From Pleomorphomonas sp. NRK KF1 (lineage in GTDB: Bacteria; Pseudomonadota; Alphaproteobacteria; Rhizobiales; Pleomorphomonadaceae): a DNA stretch of 64,000 bases. This document shows, piece by piece, positions 17,362 through 26,692 of the stretch. The position numbers and the translations under genes are program-made. The DNA lies in contig NZ_JAMDLH010000006.1 of assembly GCF_023721755.1 (NCBI RefSeq), forward strand, positions 186,001 through 250,000, written 5' to 3'. The stretch's first letter is position 1. Every line of letters starts with the position of its first letter. The notes beneath the pieces were generated by a model, which saw only the letters and a list, made by a program, of their open reading frames with translations, made no database searches and was not told where the DNA came from.

Positions 17362-18408
17362 ATGAAAGGCAAGGCGACGGATGAACGTCGTCTCCTGAAG
17401 GTTCTCGATGGCGAGCGGCTATGGCCGCCCCCCGTCTGGATGATGCGGCAAGCCGGCCGCTATCTCCCTGAATATCGGGCGACACGTGCCAAGGCGGGTT
17501 CCTTTCTCGATCTCTGCTACGCACCCGCACTTGCCACCGAGGTGACGCTTCAACCCATCCGCCGCTTTGGCTTTGATGCCGCCATCCTGTTTTCGGACAT
17601 CCTCGTGGTGCCGCATGCGCTTGGTCAGAAGGTATGGTTCGTGGAGGGGGAAGGACCGAGGCTTGAACCGGTCGATCTGCCTCGCCTCGCTCTTGAATCC
17701 GATCGCGTGCTTTCAAAGCTCGAGCCAGTCATCGAGACGGTGTCTCGCGTCCGGGCCGAGCTTCCAAAGGAGACGACGCTGCTCGGCTTTTGCGGAGCTC
17801 CCTGGACGCTCATCACCTACATGGTTGCCGGACGCGGCACACCCGACCAGATGCCGGCACGGCGGGCGGCGTTTACGGATCCGAAGGGTATCGACCGGCT
17901 GATCGACATTCTGGTGGATGCTTCCATCGATTATCTGACGGCGCAGCTTCGCGCCGGCGCCGATGCGGTGCAGATTTTCGATACCTGGGCGGGAGTGCTC
18001 GACGATTTCGGTTTTCAGCGCCTGGTGATCGAGCCGACAAAGCGGATCGTCGCCGGTGTGCGTGCAAATGTATCCGGAGCCCGAGTGATCGGTTTTCCGA
18101 AAGGGGCGGGCGGTCATCTTCCCGTCTATGTGCGGGAGACGGGTGTCGACGCTGTCGGTATCGACTGGCAGGCCTCGCTCGACTTCGTGCGGGATGCTGT
18201 GCAGCCGCTCGCAGCCGTACAGGGCAATCTCGATCCGTTGCATCTTGTTACCGGAGGGAAAGCGCTCGATGCCGCAGTCGATAGGGTTCTTGATCGCTTG
18301 GGCGAGGGAAGGCTGATCTTCAATCTGGGCCATGGCATCACGCCGGATGGCTCGATCGACAATGTTTCACACATGTTGGCACGCGTGCGCGCCGCGGGGA
18401 GAAGGTGA
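17362..18408 (+). CDS. hemE: Uroporphyrinogen decarboxylase
   Basis: HemE removes four carboxyl groups from uroporphyrinogen III to give coproporphyrinogen III in haem synthesis. The protein has [20 protein letters not shown] with the two catalytic-site Arg residues, [19 protein letters not shown] and [13 protein letters not shown]. The ATG at 17362 gives 348 residues, the normal size. In-frame GTG (17269) and TTG (17341) starts upstream are possible and would run into the origin region. The stop overlaps the hemJ start (TGATG), and the location beside oriC is typical. Confidence 0.94.
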   Translation: MKGKATDERRLLKVLDGERLWPPPVWMMRQAGRYLPEYRATRAKAGSFLDLCYAPALATEVTLQPIRRFGFDAAILFSDILVVPHALGQKVWFVEGEGPRLEPVDLPRLALESDRVLSKLEPVIETVSRVRAELPKETTLLGFCGAPWTLITYMVAGRGTPDQMPARRAAFTDPKGIDRLIDILVDASIDYLTAQLRAGADAVQIFDTWAGVLDDFGFQRLVIEPTKRIVAGVRANVSGARVIGFPKGAGGHLPVYVRETGVDAVGIDWQASLDFVRDAVQPLAAVQGNLDPLHLVTGGKALDAAVDRVLDRLGEGRLIFNLGHGITPDGSIDNVSHMLARVRAAGRR

Positions 18409-18842
18409 TGGGTCTGGCCTACGACTGGATCAAGATCGGGCACCTGTTTTCGGTGATCGCGTGGATGGCCGGAATCTTCTATCTGCCCCGGCTTTTCGTC
18501 TACCACGCCGATGCGTTGACAGGGTCTGTGCAGTCGGAAACGTTCAAGGTGATGGAGCGTCGGCTTTTCAAGGGCATCATGCGGCCGGCGATGTATGGCA
18601 CATGGGGCTTTGGCCTTTGGCTCGGTCTGAAGGGAGGATGGTTCTCAGGCGTGAGTTGGCTCTGGCTGAAAGGCCTTCTGGTGCTCGGTCTGACTGTCTA
18701 CCATTACCAGCTCGATGCTTGGCGCAAGGCGTTCGAACTCGACGTCAACAGCCGCAGCTCTCGCTTTTTTCGGATGATGAACGAGCTGCCGACCGTTCTT
18801 CTCCTGGGTATTCTGGTACTGGTGGTGCTGAAACCGTTCTGA
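18408..18842 (+). CDS. hemJ: Protoporphyrinogen IX oxidase HemJ
   Basis: HemJ is the membrane protoporphyrinogen oxidase used by many alphaproteobacteria in place of HemY or HemG. The 144-residue protein is mostly hydrophobic with four probable helices and the conserved start YDWIKIGHLFSVIAWMAGIF, whose His is needed for function, and the LFVYHAD motif. GGGAGAAGG precedes the ATG at 18408. The gene is coupled to hemE, joining two steps of haem synthesis. Confidence 0.92.
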   Translation: MGLAYDWIKIGHLFSVIAWMAGIFYLPRLFVYHADALTGSVQSETFKVMERRLFKGIMRPAMYGTWGFGLWLGLKGGWFSGVSWLWLKGLLVLGLTVYHYQLDAWRKAFELDVNSRSSRFFRMMNELPTVLLLGILVLVVLKPF

Positions 18843-19024
18843 GCTGGAGATGGGCGTAGACGGTCCTCCGTCTTGCCGTGCCGGGCGGAACAGGGTATAG
18901 CGAATTTGTCCCTCACTTCGCGGGCAGGCGTCTTCCGGACGAGGAGGTTCGGAAAGGTTCTCCTGCGGCGGCTCCCCACCGTCGCTGCCAGTTCGCGTCT
19001 TTCGGAAAAGATTGTCGATGCGTA

Positions 19025-19050
19025 TCCCCTGCAGGGGAGTTTTTTGTTTT
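19025..19050 (+). terminator. Terminator-like hairpin in the rho leader
   Basis: TCCCC, a TGCA loop and GGGGA (19025-19038) are followed by GTTTTTTGTTTT. The stem is short, but the U-tract is the best in the window. It lies 41 bases before the rho start, after hemJ. It may end the hemE-hemJ transcript or take part in rho autoregulation. Confidence 0.55.
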
Positions 19051-19090
19051 CGACTTCGATTCCTTTTTCCAGCCAAGAGATGCCGTATCC

Positions 19091-20356
19091 ATGTCGGAGA
19101 TGAAGCTCCAGGATCTCAAGAAGAAGACCCCCACCGAACTTCTGGCCGTTGCGGAAGAAGTCGAGGTGGAGAATGCCTCGACCATGCGCAAGCAGGAGCT
19201 TCTGTTTGCCATTTTGAAGCAGCTCGCCGAACAAGAGGTCGATATCATCGGCGAGGGTGTCGTCGAGGTGCTGCAGGACGGATTTGGTTTCCTGCGTTCT
19301 CCCGATGCCAACTATCTGCCCGGTCCCGACGATATCTACATCTCCCCGGCTCAGATTCGTCGCTTTTCGCTCAGGACCGGCGATACCGTCGAAGGGCAGA
19401 TCAGGAGCCCTAAGGAAGGCGAACGCTATTTCGCGCTACTCAAGGTCAACACCGTCAATTTCGAAGACCCCGAGAAGGCGCGCCACAAGGTGCACTTCGA
19501 TAACCTGACGCCGCTCTATCCTGACGAGCGCTTCCGCATGGAAGTCGAAGGCGTACCGTCGAAGGATTTTTCGGCGCGCGTCATCGATATCGTGGCGCCG
19601 CTCGGCAAGGGCCAGCGTGCCCTGATCGTGGCGCCGCCACGCACCGGCAAGACGGTGCTGCTGCAGAACATCGCGCATTCGATCACCACCAATCATCCGG
19701 AATGCTATCTGATCGTTCTGTTGATCGACGAACGTCCGGAAGAAGTGACGGACATGCAGCGTTCGGTGCGTGGCGAGGTGGTGTCTTCCACGTTCGACGA
19801 ACCGGCGACGCGTCACGTCCAGGTCGCGGAAATGGTTATCGAGAAGGCGAAGCGTCTGGTCGAACATGGCCGCGACGTCGTCATTCTTCTCGACTCAATC
19901 ACACGTCTCGGCCGCGCCTACAACACGGTGGTGCCGTCTTCCGGCAAGGTGTTGACCGGTGGTGTCGATGCCAACGCGCTGCAGCGGCCCAAGCGCTTCT
20001 TTGGCGCCGCGCGCAATATCGAGCAGGGTGGATCGCTGACCATTATCGCCACGGCGCTGATCGATACCGGCAGCCGCATGGATGAGGTGATCTTCGAAGA
20101 GTTCAAGGGCACCGGCAACTCGGAAATCATTCTTGATCGGAAGATCTCCGATAAGCGTGTGTTCCCGGCGATCGATATCCAGCGCTCCGGCACCCGCAAG
20201 GAAGACCTTCTCGTGGCTCCGGACAAGCTCAAGAAGACGTTCGTTCTCCGCCGCATTCTCAACCCGATGGGAACCACCGACGCCACCGAGTTCTTGCTGG
20301 ACAAGCTGCGGCAGACGCGAACCAACGGCGACTTCTTCGATTCTATGAACACCTGA
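19091..20356 (+). CDS. rho: Transcription termination factor Rho
   Basis: Rho is the hexameric RNA-dependent ATPase that ends transcription of untranslated RNA. The 421-residue protein has the N-terminal helical domain ([20 protein letters not shown]), the RNA-binding fold ([20 protein letters not shown]), Walker A ([12 protein letters not shown]), [10 protein letters not shown] and the Q/R-loop region. The ATG at 19091 matches the family N terminus; the open frame back to 18878 is an unlikely extension. The 248-base leader after hemJ suggests an independent promoter and RNA-level control. Confidence 0.96.
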   Translation: MSEMKLQDLKKKTPTELLAVAEEVEVENASTMRKQELLFAILKQLAEQEVDIIGEGVVEVLQDGFGFLRSPDANYLPGPDDIYISPAQIRRFSLRTGDTVEGQIRSPKEGERYFALLKVNTVNFEDPEKARHKVHFDNLTPLYPDERFRMEVEGVPSKDFSARVIDIVAPLGKGQRALIVAPPRTGKTVLLQNIAHSITTNHPECYLIVLLIDERPEEVTDMQRSVRGEVVSSTFDEPATRHVQVAEMVIEKAKRLVEHGRDVVILLDSITRLGRAYNTVVPSSGKVLTGGVDANALQRPKRFFGAARNIEQGGSLTIIATALIDTGSRMDEVIFEEFKGTGNSEIILDRKISDKRVFPAIDIQRSGTRKEDLLVAPDKLKKTFVLRRILNPMGTTDATEFLLDKLRQTRTNGDFFDSMNT

Positions 20357-20367
20357 GCTCTTGCCGG

Positions 20368-20383
20368 TGTTTCACGTGAATCA
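20368..20383. promoter_or_regulatory. parS: parS centromere site, one mismatch
   Basis: TGTTTCACGTGAATCA matches the bacterial parS consensus at 15 of 16 positions (A to T at position 14). It begins 12 bases after the rho stop codon. ParB, encoded 5.3 kb downstream, is the expected binding protein. Confidence 0.8.
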
Positions 20384-20426
20384 GTGGGCGGCTATCGATT
20401 CGTTGCCGTTCCAATTCTGACGATAC

Positions 20427-20452
20427 CAAGGGCCCCACTGGGGCCCTTGTCA
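20427..20452 (+). terminator. Probable rho terminator
   Basis: CAAGGGCCCC (20427-20436) pairs perfectly with GGGGCCCTTG (20440-20449) around ACT. The U-tract is weak (TCAATTT). It separates rho from mnmE. Confidence 0.6.
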
Positions 20453-20529
20453 ATTTCTGACGCAGCTCTCAAAACTTTAGCCTTATTGAGAGCAGGAGCA
20501 GATAGGTCCGACCCTCGGAGGATTGAATC

Positions 20530-21825
20530 GTGACCGACACGATTTTCGCCTTGTCATCGGGAGTGCCGCCGAGTGGGGTTGCGGTGGTTCGTATATCCGG
20601 ACCCAGCGTTCGATTCGTCCTCGAAACAACGATCGGCCGCTTGCCTGCTCCCCGGCGCCTTGAGCTGAAAACCATCGGCGGCGAGAATGATCCTATTGAT
20701 CGTGGCCTTGTGGCGTTCTTTCCCGCACCGCGCAGTTTTACGGGAGAGGACGTTGCCGAGTACCACCTGCATGGCGGCCGCGCCGTGGTATCAGCATTCC
20801 TTGAGCTTCTGGGAGGTCTTCCCGGTCTGAGACTGGCGGAAGCGGGGGAGTTTACCCGCCGCGCCTTCGAGAACGACCGGCTCGACCTGACGGAGGCCGA
20901 AGGGCTCGCCGATCTCATCGCCGCTGAAACCGATGCTCAGAGGCGACAGGCTCTGCGCTTGGCGGGAGGGGCATTTCGACAGAAGGCGGAAGAATGGCGC
21001 CAGCGGCTCATAGAGCTTCGCGCCCATGTCGAGGCCGATCTCGATTTCTCCGATGAGGAAGACGTTCCTGTCGACGTCTCGAGTGGCGTTGTGACTGCCA
21101 TTGGCAACCTGCGCGCTGAGCTCGAGCGGGAGCTGGTGGCCGGGCGGCGTGGGGAGCGCATTCGCGACGGCCTGGATGTTGTGGTGCTCGGCCAACCCAA
21201 TGCGGGCAAGTCCAGCCTGATCAATGCGCTGGCCGAGCGCGATGTTGCCATCGTCACGGACATTCCCGGTACCACCCGAGACCTTTTGGAAGTTCGTCTT
21301 GATCTGGACGGCTACGCTGTAACCCTGGTCGATACGGCCGGTCTTCGCGAGGGCGGTGACGTCATCGAGGTTGAGGGAATGCGTAGAGGCAGGGCTCGGG
21401 CGGCGATGGCCGACATCGTTCTATGGCTGGACGAGAGTGATGCTACTCCCCCAGAAGAGGTGACTTCGCTTGAATGTCAGGTGATTGGTATCAGAACGAA
21501 GGCTGACTTGGCCCCGGAGGGGGAACTCGCTCAGTCCGTTTCCATCCATGATCGGGCCTCCCTTGACTGGTTGCTCCGTCGGCTTGCCGAGGAAGCCTCC
21601 CGCCAGCTCGGGGGCGAGGCGCCCCTGGTTAGCCGCGTCCGGCAACGACAGTGTCTGGAACAGGCCGAGGCCGCGTTGCGAGAGGCCGAGCGCTCGGATC
21701 TTCCGGCGGAGGTGATGGCCGATCAGCTTCGTCGGGCGGGAGATGCGCTTGGCCGTCTATCGGGCCGCATCGACGTCGAAGATGTGCTTGGCTCGATATT
21801 CTCGACTTTCTGCATCGGAAAATAA
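20530..21825 (+). CDS. mnmE: tRNA modification GTPase MnmE
   Basis: MnmE, with MnmG, adds the carboxymethylaminomethyl group to uridine 34 of certain tRNAs. The 431-residue protein starts at a GTG (20530) after CGGAGGATTGAATC. It has the folate-binding N domain, the G domain with GQPNAGKSSLIN and DTAGLREGGD, and the C-terminal CIGK whose Cys is required. The usual NKxD guanine motif reads TKAD. mnmE is separated from its partner mnmG by a 376-base gap holding a perfect parS. Confidence 0.95.
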   Translation: MTDTIFALSSGVPPSGVAVVRISGPSVRFVLETTIGRLPAPRRLELKTIGGENDPIDRGLVAFFPAPRSFTGEDVAEYHLHGGRAVVSAFLELLGGLPGLRLAEAGEFTRRAFENDRLDLTEAEGLADLIAAETDAQRRQALRLAGGAFRQKAEEWRQRLIELRAHVEADLDFSDEEDVPVDVSSGVVTAIGNLRAELERELVAGRRGERIRDGLDVVVLGQPNAGKSSLINALAERDVAIVTDIPGTTRDLLEVRLDLDGYAVTLVDTAGLREGGDVIEVEGMRRGRARAAMADIVLWLDESDATPPEEVTSLECQVIGIRTKADLAPEGELAQSVSIHDRASLDWLLRRLAEEASRQLGGEAPLVSRVRQRQCLEQAEAALREAERSDLPAEVMADQLRRAGDALGRLSGRIDVEDVLGSIFSTFCIGK

Positions 21826-21917
21826 CTGATTCCTATCCGAAACGATTCTCCAAAGCGGGGGGAATTCTTGCAAGAGACTGTCGTGGAGGGGCAGGACGGT
21901 TTGGACTTAATTAACGG

Positions 21918-21933
21918 TGTTTCACGTGAAACA
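21918..21933. promoter_or_regulatory. parS: parS centromere site, perfect
   Basis: TGTTTCACGTGAAACA matches the consensus at all 16 positions. It is 3 kb upstream of parAB and about 4.7 kb from the probable origin. ParB nucleates here and spreads to form the origin-partition complex. Confidence 0.93.
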
Positions 21934-21943
21934 CTCCACAGCC

Positions 21944-21952
21944 TGTGGAAAA
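21944..21952 (-). promoter_or_regulatory. DnaA box, perfect, next to parS
   Basis: The minus strand reads TTTTCCACA, a full match to TTWTNCACA, 10 bases from the parS edge. It may regulate mnmG or titrate DnaA, or it may belong to a second initiation element. Confidence 0.6.
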
Positions 21953-22201
21953 CCTCACGGATTCGCCTCCGATCCGAATTAGGGAATCGGGCCATACACG
22001 GCGAAGTTCAAGCGATAATGACCGGAAAACAGCGCTTTCGGCTTTGACCTCGCGACCTCAATTGCCCTATGTAAGCCCACCCGGCCTCTCAATACGGGGG
22101 TGATCCTTCGGGGATGAGGCTGGATATCGATCGGAGCCTCAAGGCGATCGACGATCGAACCATTCGAATACACAGCTAAACTTGCATATATCGGAACGAC
22201 A

Positions 22202-24082
22202 GTGGGCGATCTGGAACGCTTCGACGTAATGGTTATTGGTGGTGGCCACGCTGGTGTCGAGGCCGCACATGCCGCCGCACGTAGTGGGGCCAGGGCCGCG
22301 CTGATCACGCATCGCTTCTCGACCATTGGTGCGATGTCCTGCAATCCGGCGATTGGGGGGCTTGGAAAGGGTCATCTCGTTCGCGAAGTGGACGCGCTCG
22401 ACGGCTTGATGGGGCGAGTCGCCGATGCCGCCGGCATACAGTTTCGCCTGCTCAATCGCCGGAAGGGGCCGGCGGTACGCGGCCCGCGCGCACAGGCCGA
22501 TCGCAAACTCTACAAAGCGGCAATGCAGGCCGAGATAGCTTCGGCCGCCAATCTCTCGGTCATCGAAGGCGAGGCCGACGACATCGAGGTATCGAACGGG
22601 CGGGTTACGGCTGTCATCATGGCTGACGGCCGCCGACTGGCTTGTGGAGCGGTTGTTCTGACCACCGGGACTTTTCTGTCCGGGCTTATTCATCTCGGTC
22701 CCAAAACGACACCCGCCGGGCGTATCGGCGAACAGCCGGCGATGGGGTTGTCCCGAACACTGGCACGGCTTGGTTTAAGACTGGGTCGGCTCAAGACCGG
22801 TACGCCGCCTCGTCTCGACCGTCACTCGATCGATTATGCATCGCTGGAGGCGCAGCCGGGTGATGACAGCCCAGAGCCGTTCTCGACGCTGACAACGACG
22901 ATCAAACAGCCACAGGTGGCCTGTTACATTACCCGGACCGGTGAGGCGACCCACCGGGTGATCCGAGACAACGTTCACCGCTCACCAATGTACTCGGGTC
23001 AGATCGGCAGTCGTGGTCCGCGCTACTGCCCGTCGATCGAGGACAAGATCGTCCGCTTTGGCGACCGCGATGGTCATCAGATATTCCTTGAACCGGAAGG
23101 GCTCGACAGCGATCTCGTCTACCCGAACGGCATCTCGACGTCTTTGCCCGAAGATGTTCAGGACGCCATCATTGCCTCCATTCCCGGGCTGGAGCGAGCT
23201 CGTATCGTCCAGTATGGCTACGCCATCGAGTACGACCATATCGATCCTCGTGAGCTGCAGCCGACACTGGAGGCCAAGAAGCTGATCGGCCTGTTCCTCG
23301 CCGGCCAGATCAACGGTACGACCGGCTATGAGGAGGCAGCGGCTCAGGGCCTGGTCGCCGGTCTGAACGCAGCGCGGCGGGCCGCAGGTACGGACGGCGT
23401 CGTGTTCGATCGTGCCGAGGCCTATCTCGGCGTGATGATCGACGACCTCGTGACGAAGGGTGTGAACGAGCCCTACCGCATGTTCACTTCTCGTGCCGAG
23501 TACCGCCTTTCTCTGAGGGCCGACAACGCCGATCAACGGCTGACGACCAAGGGGTTGGATCTTGGCGTCGTAGGACCCAGGCGCGCCGCCGCCTTCTCGG
23601 CGAAGATGTCGGCTCTGGAAATGGCGCGGCAGTTGGCGCTCTCGCTGTCCTTAAGTCCGCGCGAGGGTGAAGAACACGGTCTTGCGCTCAACCAGGACGG
23701 CGTCCGCAGGACGGCCTATGAGTTGCTGTCCTATCCGGACATGTCTTTGGCTCGCCTTGCCACCATCTGGCCGGACCTTGGACGTTTCGATGGCGTGACG
23801 AGTGTTGCGCTCGAAACCGAGGCTCTCTACGCCGTCTATCTCAACCGTCAGGAGGCCGACATCGCGGCTTTCCGGCGAGATGAGGCGCGTGTGCTGCCGG
23901 CCGATCTCGATTATCGGGCGGTAACCGGGCTTTCCAACGAGGTGAGGCAACGGCTGGAGGCAGTACGGCCGGCCACTCTCGGCCAGGCCGGTCGGATAGA
24001 TGGTGTAACGCCGGCCAGCTTGACACTGCTTCTTGCCCACTTGCGCAAACTCGGCACACGACAGAAAGGGGAGGCTGCCTGA
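22202..24082 (+). CDS. mnmG: tRNA uridine-5-carboxymethylaminomethyl modification enzyme MnmG (GidA)
   Basis: MnmG is the FAD- and NADH-dependent partner of MnmE. The 626-residue protein starts at a GTG (22202) and has the Rossmann FAD motif [20 protein letters not shown], the conserved [20 protein letters not shown] and [10 protein letters not shown], and the late block [17 protein letters not shown]. Its stop overlaps the rsmG start by one base (TGATG). The mnmG-rsmG-parA-parB order near the origin is widely conserved. Confidence 0.96.
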   Translation: MGDLERFDVMVIGGGHAGVEAAHAAARSGARAALITHRFSTIGAMSCNPAIGGLGKGHLVREVDALDGLMGRVADAAGIQFRLLNRRKGPAVRGPRAQADRKLYKAAMQAEIASAANLSVIEGEADDIEVSNGRVTAVIMADGRRLACGAVVLTTGTFLSGLIHLGPKTTPAGRIGEQPAMGLSRTLARLGLRLGRLKTGTPPRLDRHSIDYASLEAQPGDDSPEPFSTLTTTIKQPQVACYITRTGEATHRVIRDNVHRSPMYSGQIGSRGPRYCPSIEDKIVRFGDRDGHQIFLEPEGLDSDLVYPNGISTSLPEDVQDAIIASIPGLERARIVQYGYAIEYDHIDPRELQPTLEAKKLIGLFLAGQINGTTGYEEAAAQGLVAGLNAARRAAGTDGVVFDRAEAYLGVMIDDLVTKGVNEPYRMFTSRAEYRLSLRADNADQRLTTKGLDLGVVGPRRAAAFSAKMSALEMARQLALSLSLSPREGEEHGLALNQDGVRRTAYELLSYPDMSLARLATIWPDLGRFDGVTSVALETEALYAVYLNRQEADIAAFRRDEARVLPADLDYRAVTGLSNEVRQRLEAVRPATLGQAGRIDGVTPASLTLLLAHLRKLGTRQKGEAA

Positions 24083-24786
24083 TGGCTGGCAAGGCAGCAA
24101 GCACGATCGACGTTGCCAACGATCTCGACGCCGTGCGGGCTATTCTGCCGTTGGACGCGGCGATGGAAGAGCGCCTCGTGGCTTATGTCGGCCTTGTTCG
24201 AAAGTGGCAACCCGTCAAGAACCTGGTTGCTCCTTCAACGCTTCCCGACATTTGGCGTCGGCACGTCGCGGATGGGGCACAGGCTTTCGCTGCTCTGCCG
24301 AAGGCCAGACGCTGGTTGGATCTCGGCTCCGGCGCCGGGTTTCCGGGACTTGTGACTGCCATCCTGCTGGCAGACGTGGAGGGCGCGTCGGTGACGCTTG
24401 TCGAGTCCAATGGTCGCAAGGCGGCCTTCCTTCAGGCCGTCACTCGCGAGCTGCGGCTGCCAGCGAAGATCGTTTCGGAACGCATCGAGTCGCTTCCGGA
24501 ACGACTACCGGCCGGAGAAATTCGATTCGATGCCGTTTCGGCTCGGGCTCTCGCCTCGCTCGATCGTCTTCTCAGCTATGCCGAACCTTGGCTAGGCGCC
24601 GGAGCGACGGGTGTTTTCCACAAGGGACAGGATTTTGCTACCGAGCACAGGCAAGCGGCTCTCTCGTGGAGCTTCGATCTGGTAGAACTGAAGAGCCGGA
24701 TCGAAGCCGACAGTCGCATCATTCTCGTCGATCATGTCCGCCGGCTGCCAACTGCCGGTCTTCCAGAACAGGATGCCCGCCGATGA
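24082..24786 (+). CDS. rsmG: 16S rRNA (guanine527-N7)-methyltransferase RsmG (GidB)
   Basis: RsmG methylates G527 of 16S rRNA using S-adenosylmethionine. The 234-residue protein has the SAM-binding LDLGSGAGFPGLVTAILL and the family block NLVAPSTLPDIWRRHVADGA. Its loss causes low-level streptomycin resistance in other bacteria. It overlaps mnmG by one base and parA by four, so the run is translationally coupled. Confidence 0.95.
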   Translation: MAGKAASTIDVANDLDAVRAILPLDAAMEERLVAYVGLVRKWQPVKNLVAPSTLPDIWRRHVADGAQAFAALPKARRWLDLGSGAGFPGLVTAILLADVEGASVTLVESNGRKAAFLQAVTRELRLPAKIVSERIESLPERLPAGEIRFDAVSARALASLDRLLSYAEPWLGAGATGVFHKGQDFATEHRQAALSWSFDLVELKSRIEADSRIILVDHVRRLPTAGLPEQDARR

Positions 24787-25616
24787 ACCGCCTTCCGCAC
24801 AGTCCCCGCGTGTTGTCGCTGGCCAACCAGAAGGGCGGGGTCGGCAAGACGACCACCGCCATCAACCTCGGGACGGCTCTTGCGGCCATAGGCGAGGAAG
24901 TGCTGATCATCGATCTGGATCCGCAAGGCAACGCCTCGACCGGTCTCGGCATCGATCGCAAGTCGCGCAAGGTGTCGACCTACGACGTTCTGATTGGCGA
25001 AGCGGAGCTGCGGGAATGTCTTGTTCCGACGGCCGTGCCGCGGCTTACCGTGGCGCCGTCGACACTGGACAATCTCGGCGTCGAGCTGGAAATCGCCGGG
25101 TCGGGGGATCGTGCCTACCGTCTCAGAAAGGCCATCGCCCGGCATGTGGAGGCGGTTGAGAGCACAGGCGGCCGTGAGAAGAGCTTCACTTACGTGCTGA
25201 TCGATTGTCCGCCGTCTCTCAATCTCCTGACCATCAATGCCCTGTCGGCCTCTCACTCCATCCTGGTGCCGTTGCAGTGCGAATTCTTCGCCCTGGAGGG
25301 TTTGTCGCAGCTTCTCTCCACCGTCGAGCAGGTCAAGCGCAGCCTCAACCCGGAGCTCGGGATCCACGGGATCGTGCTGACCATGTATGATGGCCGCAAC
25401 AATCTCAGTGCGCAGGTGGTCCAGGACGTTCGAGCCAATATGGGCGACGCCGTTTACGAGACGATCATTCCGCGGAACGTCCGCGTTTCCGAGGCGCCCT
25501 CCTACGGCAAGCCGGCGCTGCTCTACGATCTCAAGTGCACGGGTAGCCAGGCCTACTTGAAGCTTGCCTCCGAGATCATCCAGCGTGAGCGGCGTTTCCG
25601 CGCTGTCGCGGCGTAA
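24783..25616 (+). CDS. parA: Chromosome partitioning ATPase ParA
   Basis: ParA forms the DNA-bound ATP gradient that moves the ParB-parS complex. The 277-residue protein has the deviant Walker A ANQKGGVGKTTTAINLG, LIIDLDPQGNASTGLG, and the Walker B-like YVLIDCPPSLNLLT. The ATG at 24783 overlaps the rsmG stop (ATGA). A long in-frame extension upstream is the antisense-free shadow of rsmG and is rejected. parB follows after 76 bases. Confidence 0.96.
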   Translation: MNRLPHSPRVLSLANQKGGVGKTTTAINLGTALAAIGEEVLIIDLDPQGNASTGLGIDRKSRKVSTYDVLIGEAELRECLVPTAVPRLTVAPSTLDNLGVELEIAGSGDRAYRLRKAIARHVEAVESTGGREKSFTYVLIDCPPSLNLLTINALSASHSILVPLQCEFFALEGLSQLLSTVEQVKRSLNPELGIHGIVLTMYDGRNNLSAQVVQDVRANMGDAVYETIIPRNVRVSEAPSYGKPALLYDLKCTGSQAYLKLASEIIQRERRFRAVAA

Positions 25617-25692
25617 TAATATTTTGGTAACAAGGACTTAGGGTCTCGGCAATCCCTTGGATGCAGAGGCCGGAGAAAGCGAAGGGAAAGTC

Positions 25693-26577
25693 ATGAGCAG
25701 CGTCAGCGACGAGAGCGGACGTCGGCGGCTCGGCCGGGGACTGGCGGCGCTGATTGGCGATGCCAGTTCCGAGTTCGAGGTGGTCGAGCGGGTGCGCGGC
25801 ATTCGCAAGGTGGCGATCGACCTTATCAAGGCGAACCCCAAGAACCCGCGCCGTCTGTTCAAGGAGGAAGACCTCGAAGAGCTGGCGGGCTCCATTCGCC
25901 AACACGGCATGATTCAGCCGGTGGTGGTTCGGCCGGCGCCGGCCGGCGGCAACGGATACGAACTCATCGCGGGAGAGCGACGGTGGCGGGCAGCGCAGAA
26001 GGCTGGCCAGCATGAGATCCCGGTCATCATCCAGGACGTGACAGATCGCGAGGCGATGGAAATCGCCATCATCGAGAACGTTCAGCGGCAGGATCTCAAC
26101 CCGCTGGAAGAGGCCATGGGCTACGACCAGCTCATTCAGGAGTTCGAGTACACCCAAAACGACCTCGCCTCGGTGATCGGCAAGAGCCGAAGCCATGTTG
26201 CCAACACGCTGCGCCTTCTCAAGCTGCCCGAGCCGGTCAAGCAGTATCTCAACGACGGTGCGCTGACTGCAGGTCATGCCCGTGCGCTCATCGCCGCCCC
26301 CGATCCGGCGGCACTTGCCAAACGCATCGTCGAAGAGGGGATGACCGTGCGCTCGGCGGAAACGATGGCCCAGGCGACCATTTCCGAGCCGCATGGCCGA
26401 GCGAAAGCGGCAAAACCGGATAAGGATGCGGACACCCGTGCCCTCGAGAAGCGGCTGTCCGATGCGCTCGGGCTGTCCGTTGAAATCCGCCACAAGCCCA
26501 ACGGTTCGGGAGAGCTTCGGCTCGGCTATGCCAACCTCGACCAGCTCGACGAGATCATTCGCCGGCTGGAAAGCTGA
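25693..26577 (+). CDS. parB: Chromosome partitioning protein ParB
   Basis: ParB is the CTP-dependent clamp that loads at parS and spreads. The 294-residue protein has an N-terminal ParA-activating tail (RRRLGRGLAALIGD), the CTPase fold with NPKNPRRLF, GMIQPVVVRP and AGERRWRAAQKAG, then IIENVQRQDLNPLEEA, a helix-turn-helix (DLASVIGKSRSHVANTLRLL) and a C-terminal dimer domain. The ATG at 25693 follows AAGGGAAAG; a TTG 12 codons earlier is less likely. Its targets are the parS sites at 20368 and 21918. Confidence 0.96.
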   Translation: MSSVSDESGRRRLGRGLAALIGDASSEFEVVERVRGIRKVAIDLIKANPKNPRRLFKEEDLEELAGSIRQHGMIQPVVVRPAPAGGNGYELIAGERRWRAAQKAGQHEIPVIIQDVTDREAMEIAIIENVQRQDLNPLEEAMGYDQLIQEFEYTQNDLASVIGKSRSHVANTLRLLKLPEPVKQYLNDGALTAGHARALIAAPDPAALAKRIVEEGMTVRSAETMAQATISEPHGRAKAAKPDKDADTRALEKRLSDALGLSVEIRHKPNGSGELRLGYANLDQLDEIIRRLES

Positions 26578-26615
26578 AACGCTTCGTTTCATAGCCGATC
26601 GATTCGCAAACGAAA

Positions 26616-26646
26616 CGCCCCGACGATTTCTCGCCGGGGCGCTTTC
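26616..26646 (+). terminator. Terminator after parB
   Basis: CGCCCCG (26616-26622) pairs with CGGGGCG (26635-26641) and is followed by CTTTCATTTC. It lies between the convergent parB and malY-like genes and may serve both strands. Confidence 0.65.
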
Positions 26647-26692
26647 ATTTCGATTCCGTTTTTCGGACTTTGGAAGCTCGATGGCTTGACCT

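Larger units (their letters stand above)
21826..22201. other. mnmE-mnmG intergenic region with parS, DnaA box and GANTC cluster
   Basis: This 376-base gap has no supported gene. It contains the perfect parS (21918-21933) and a perfect DnaA box (21944-21952). It also has four GANTC sites within 161 bases (21828, 21844, 21960, 21984) and the inverted repeat CCACAG-C-CTGTGG (21936-21948). The second half (21990-22201) presumably holds the mnmG promoter, but I see no clear -35/-10 pair. The mixture of segregation, initiation and methylation sites makes it more than a simple promoter. Confidence 0.6.
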
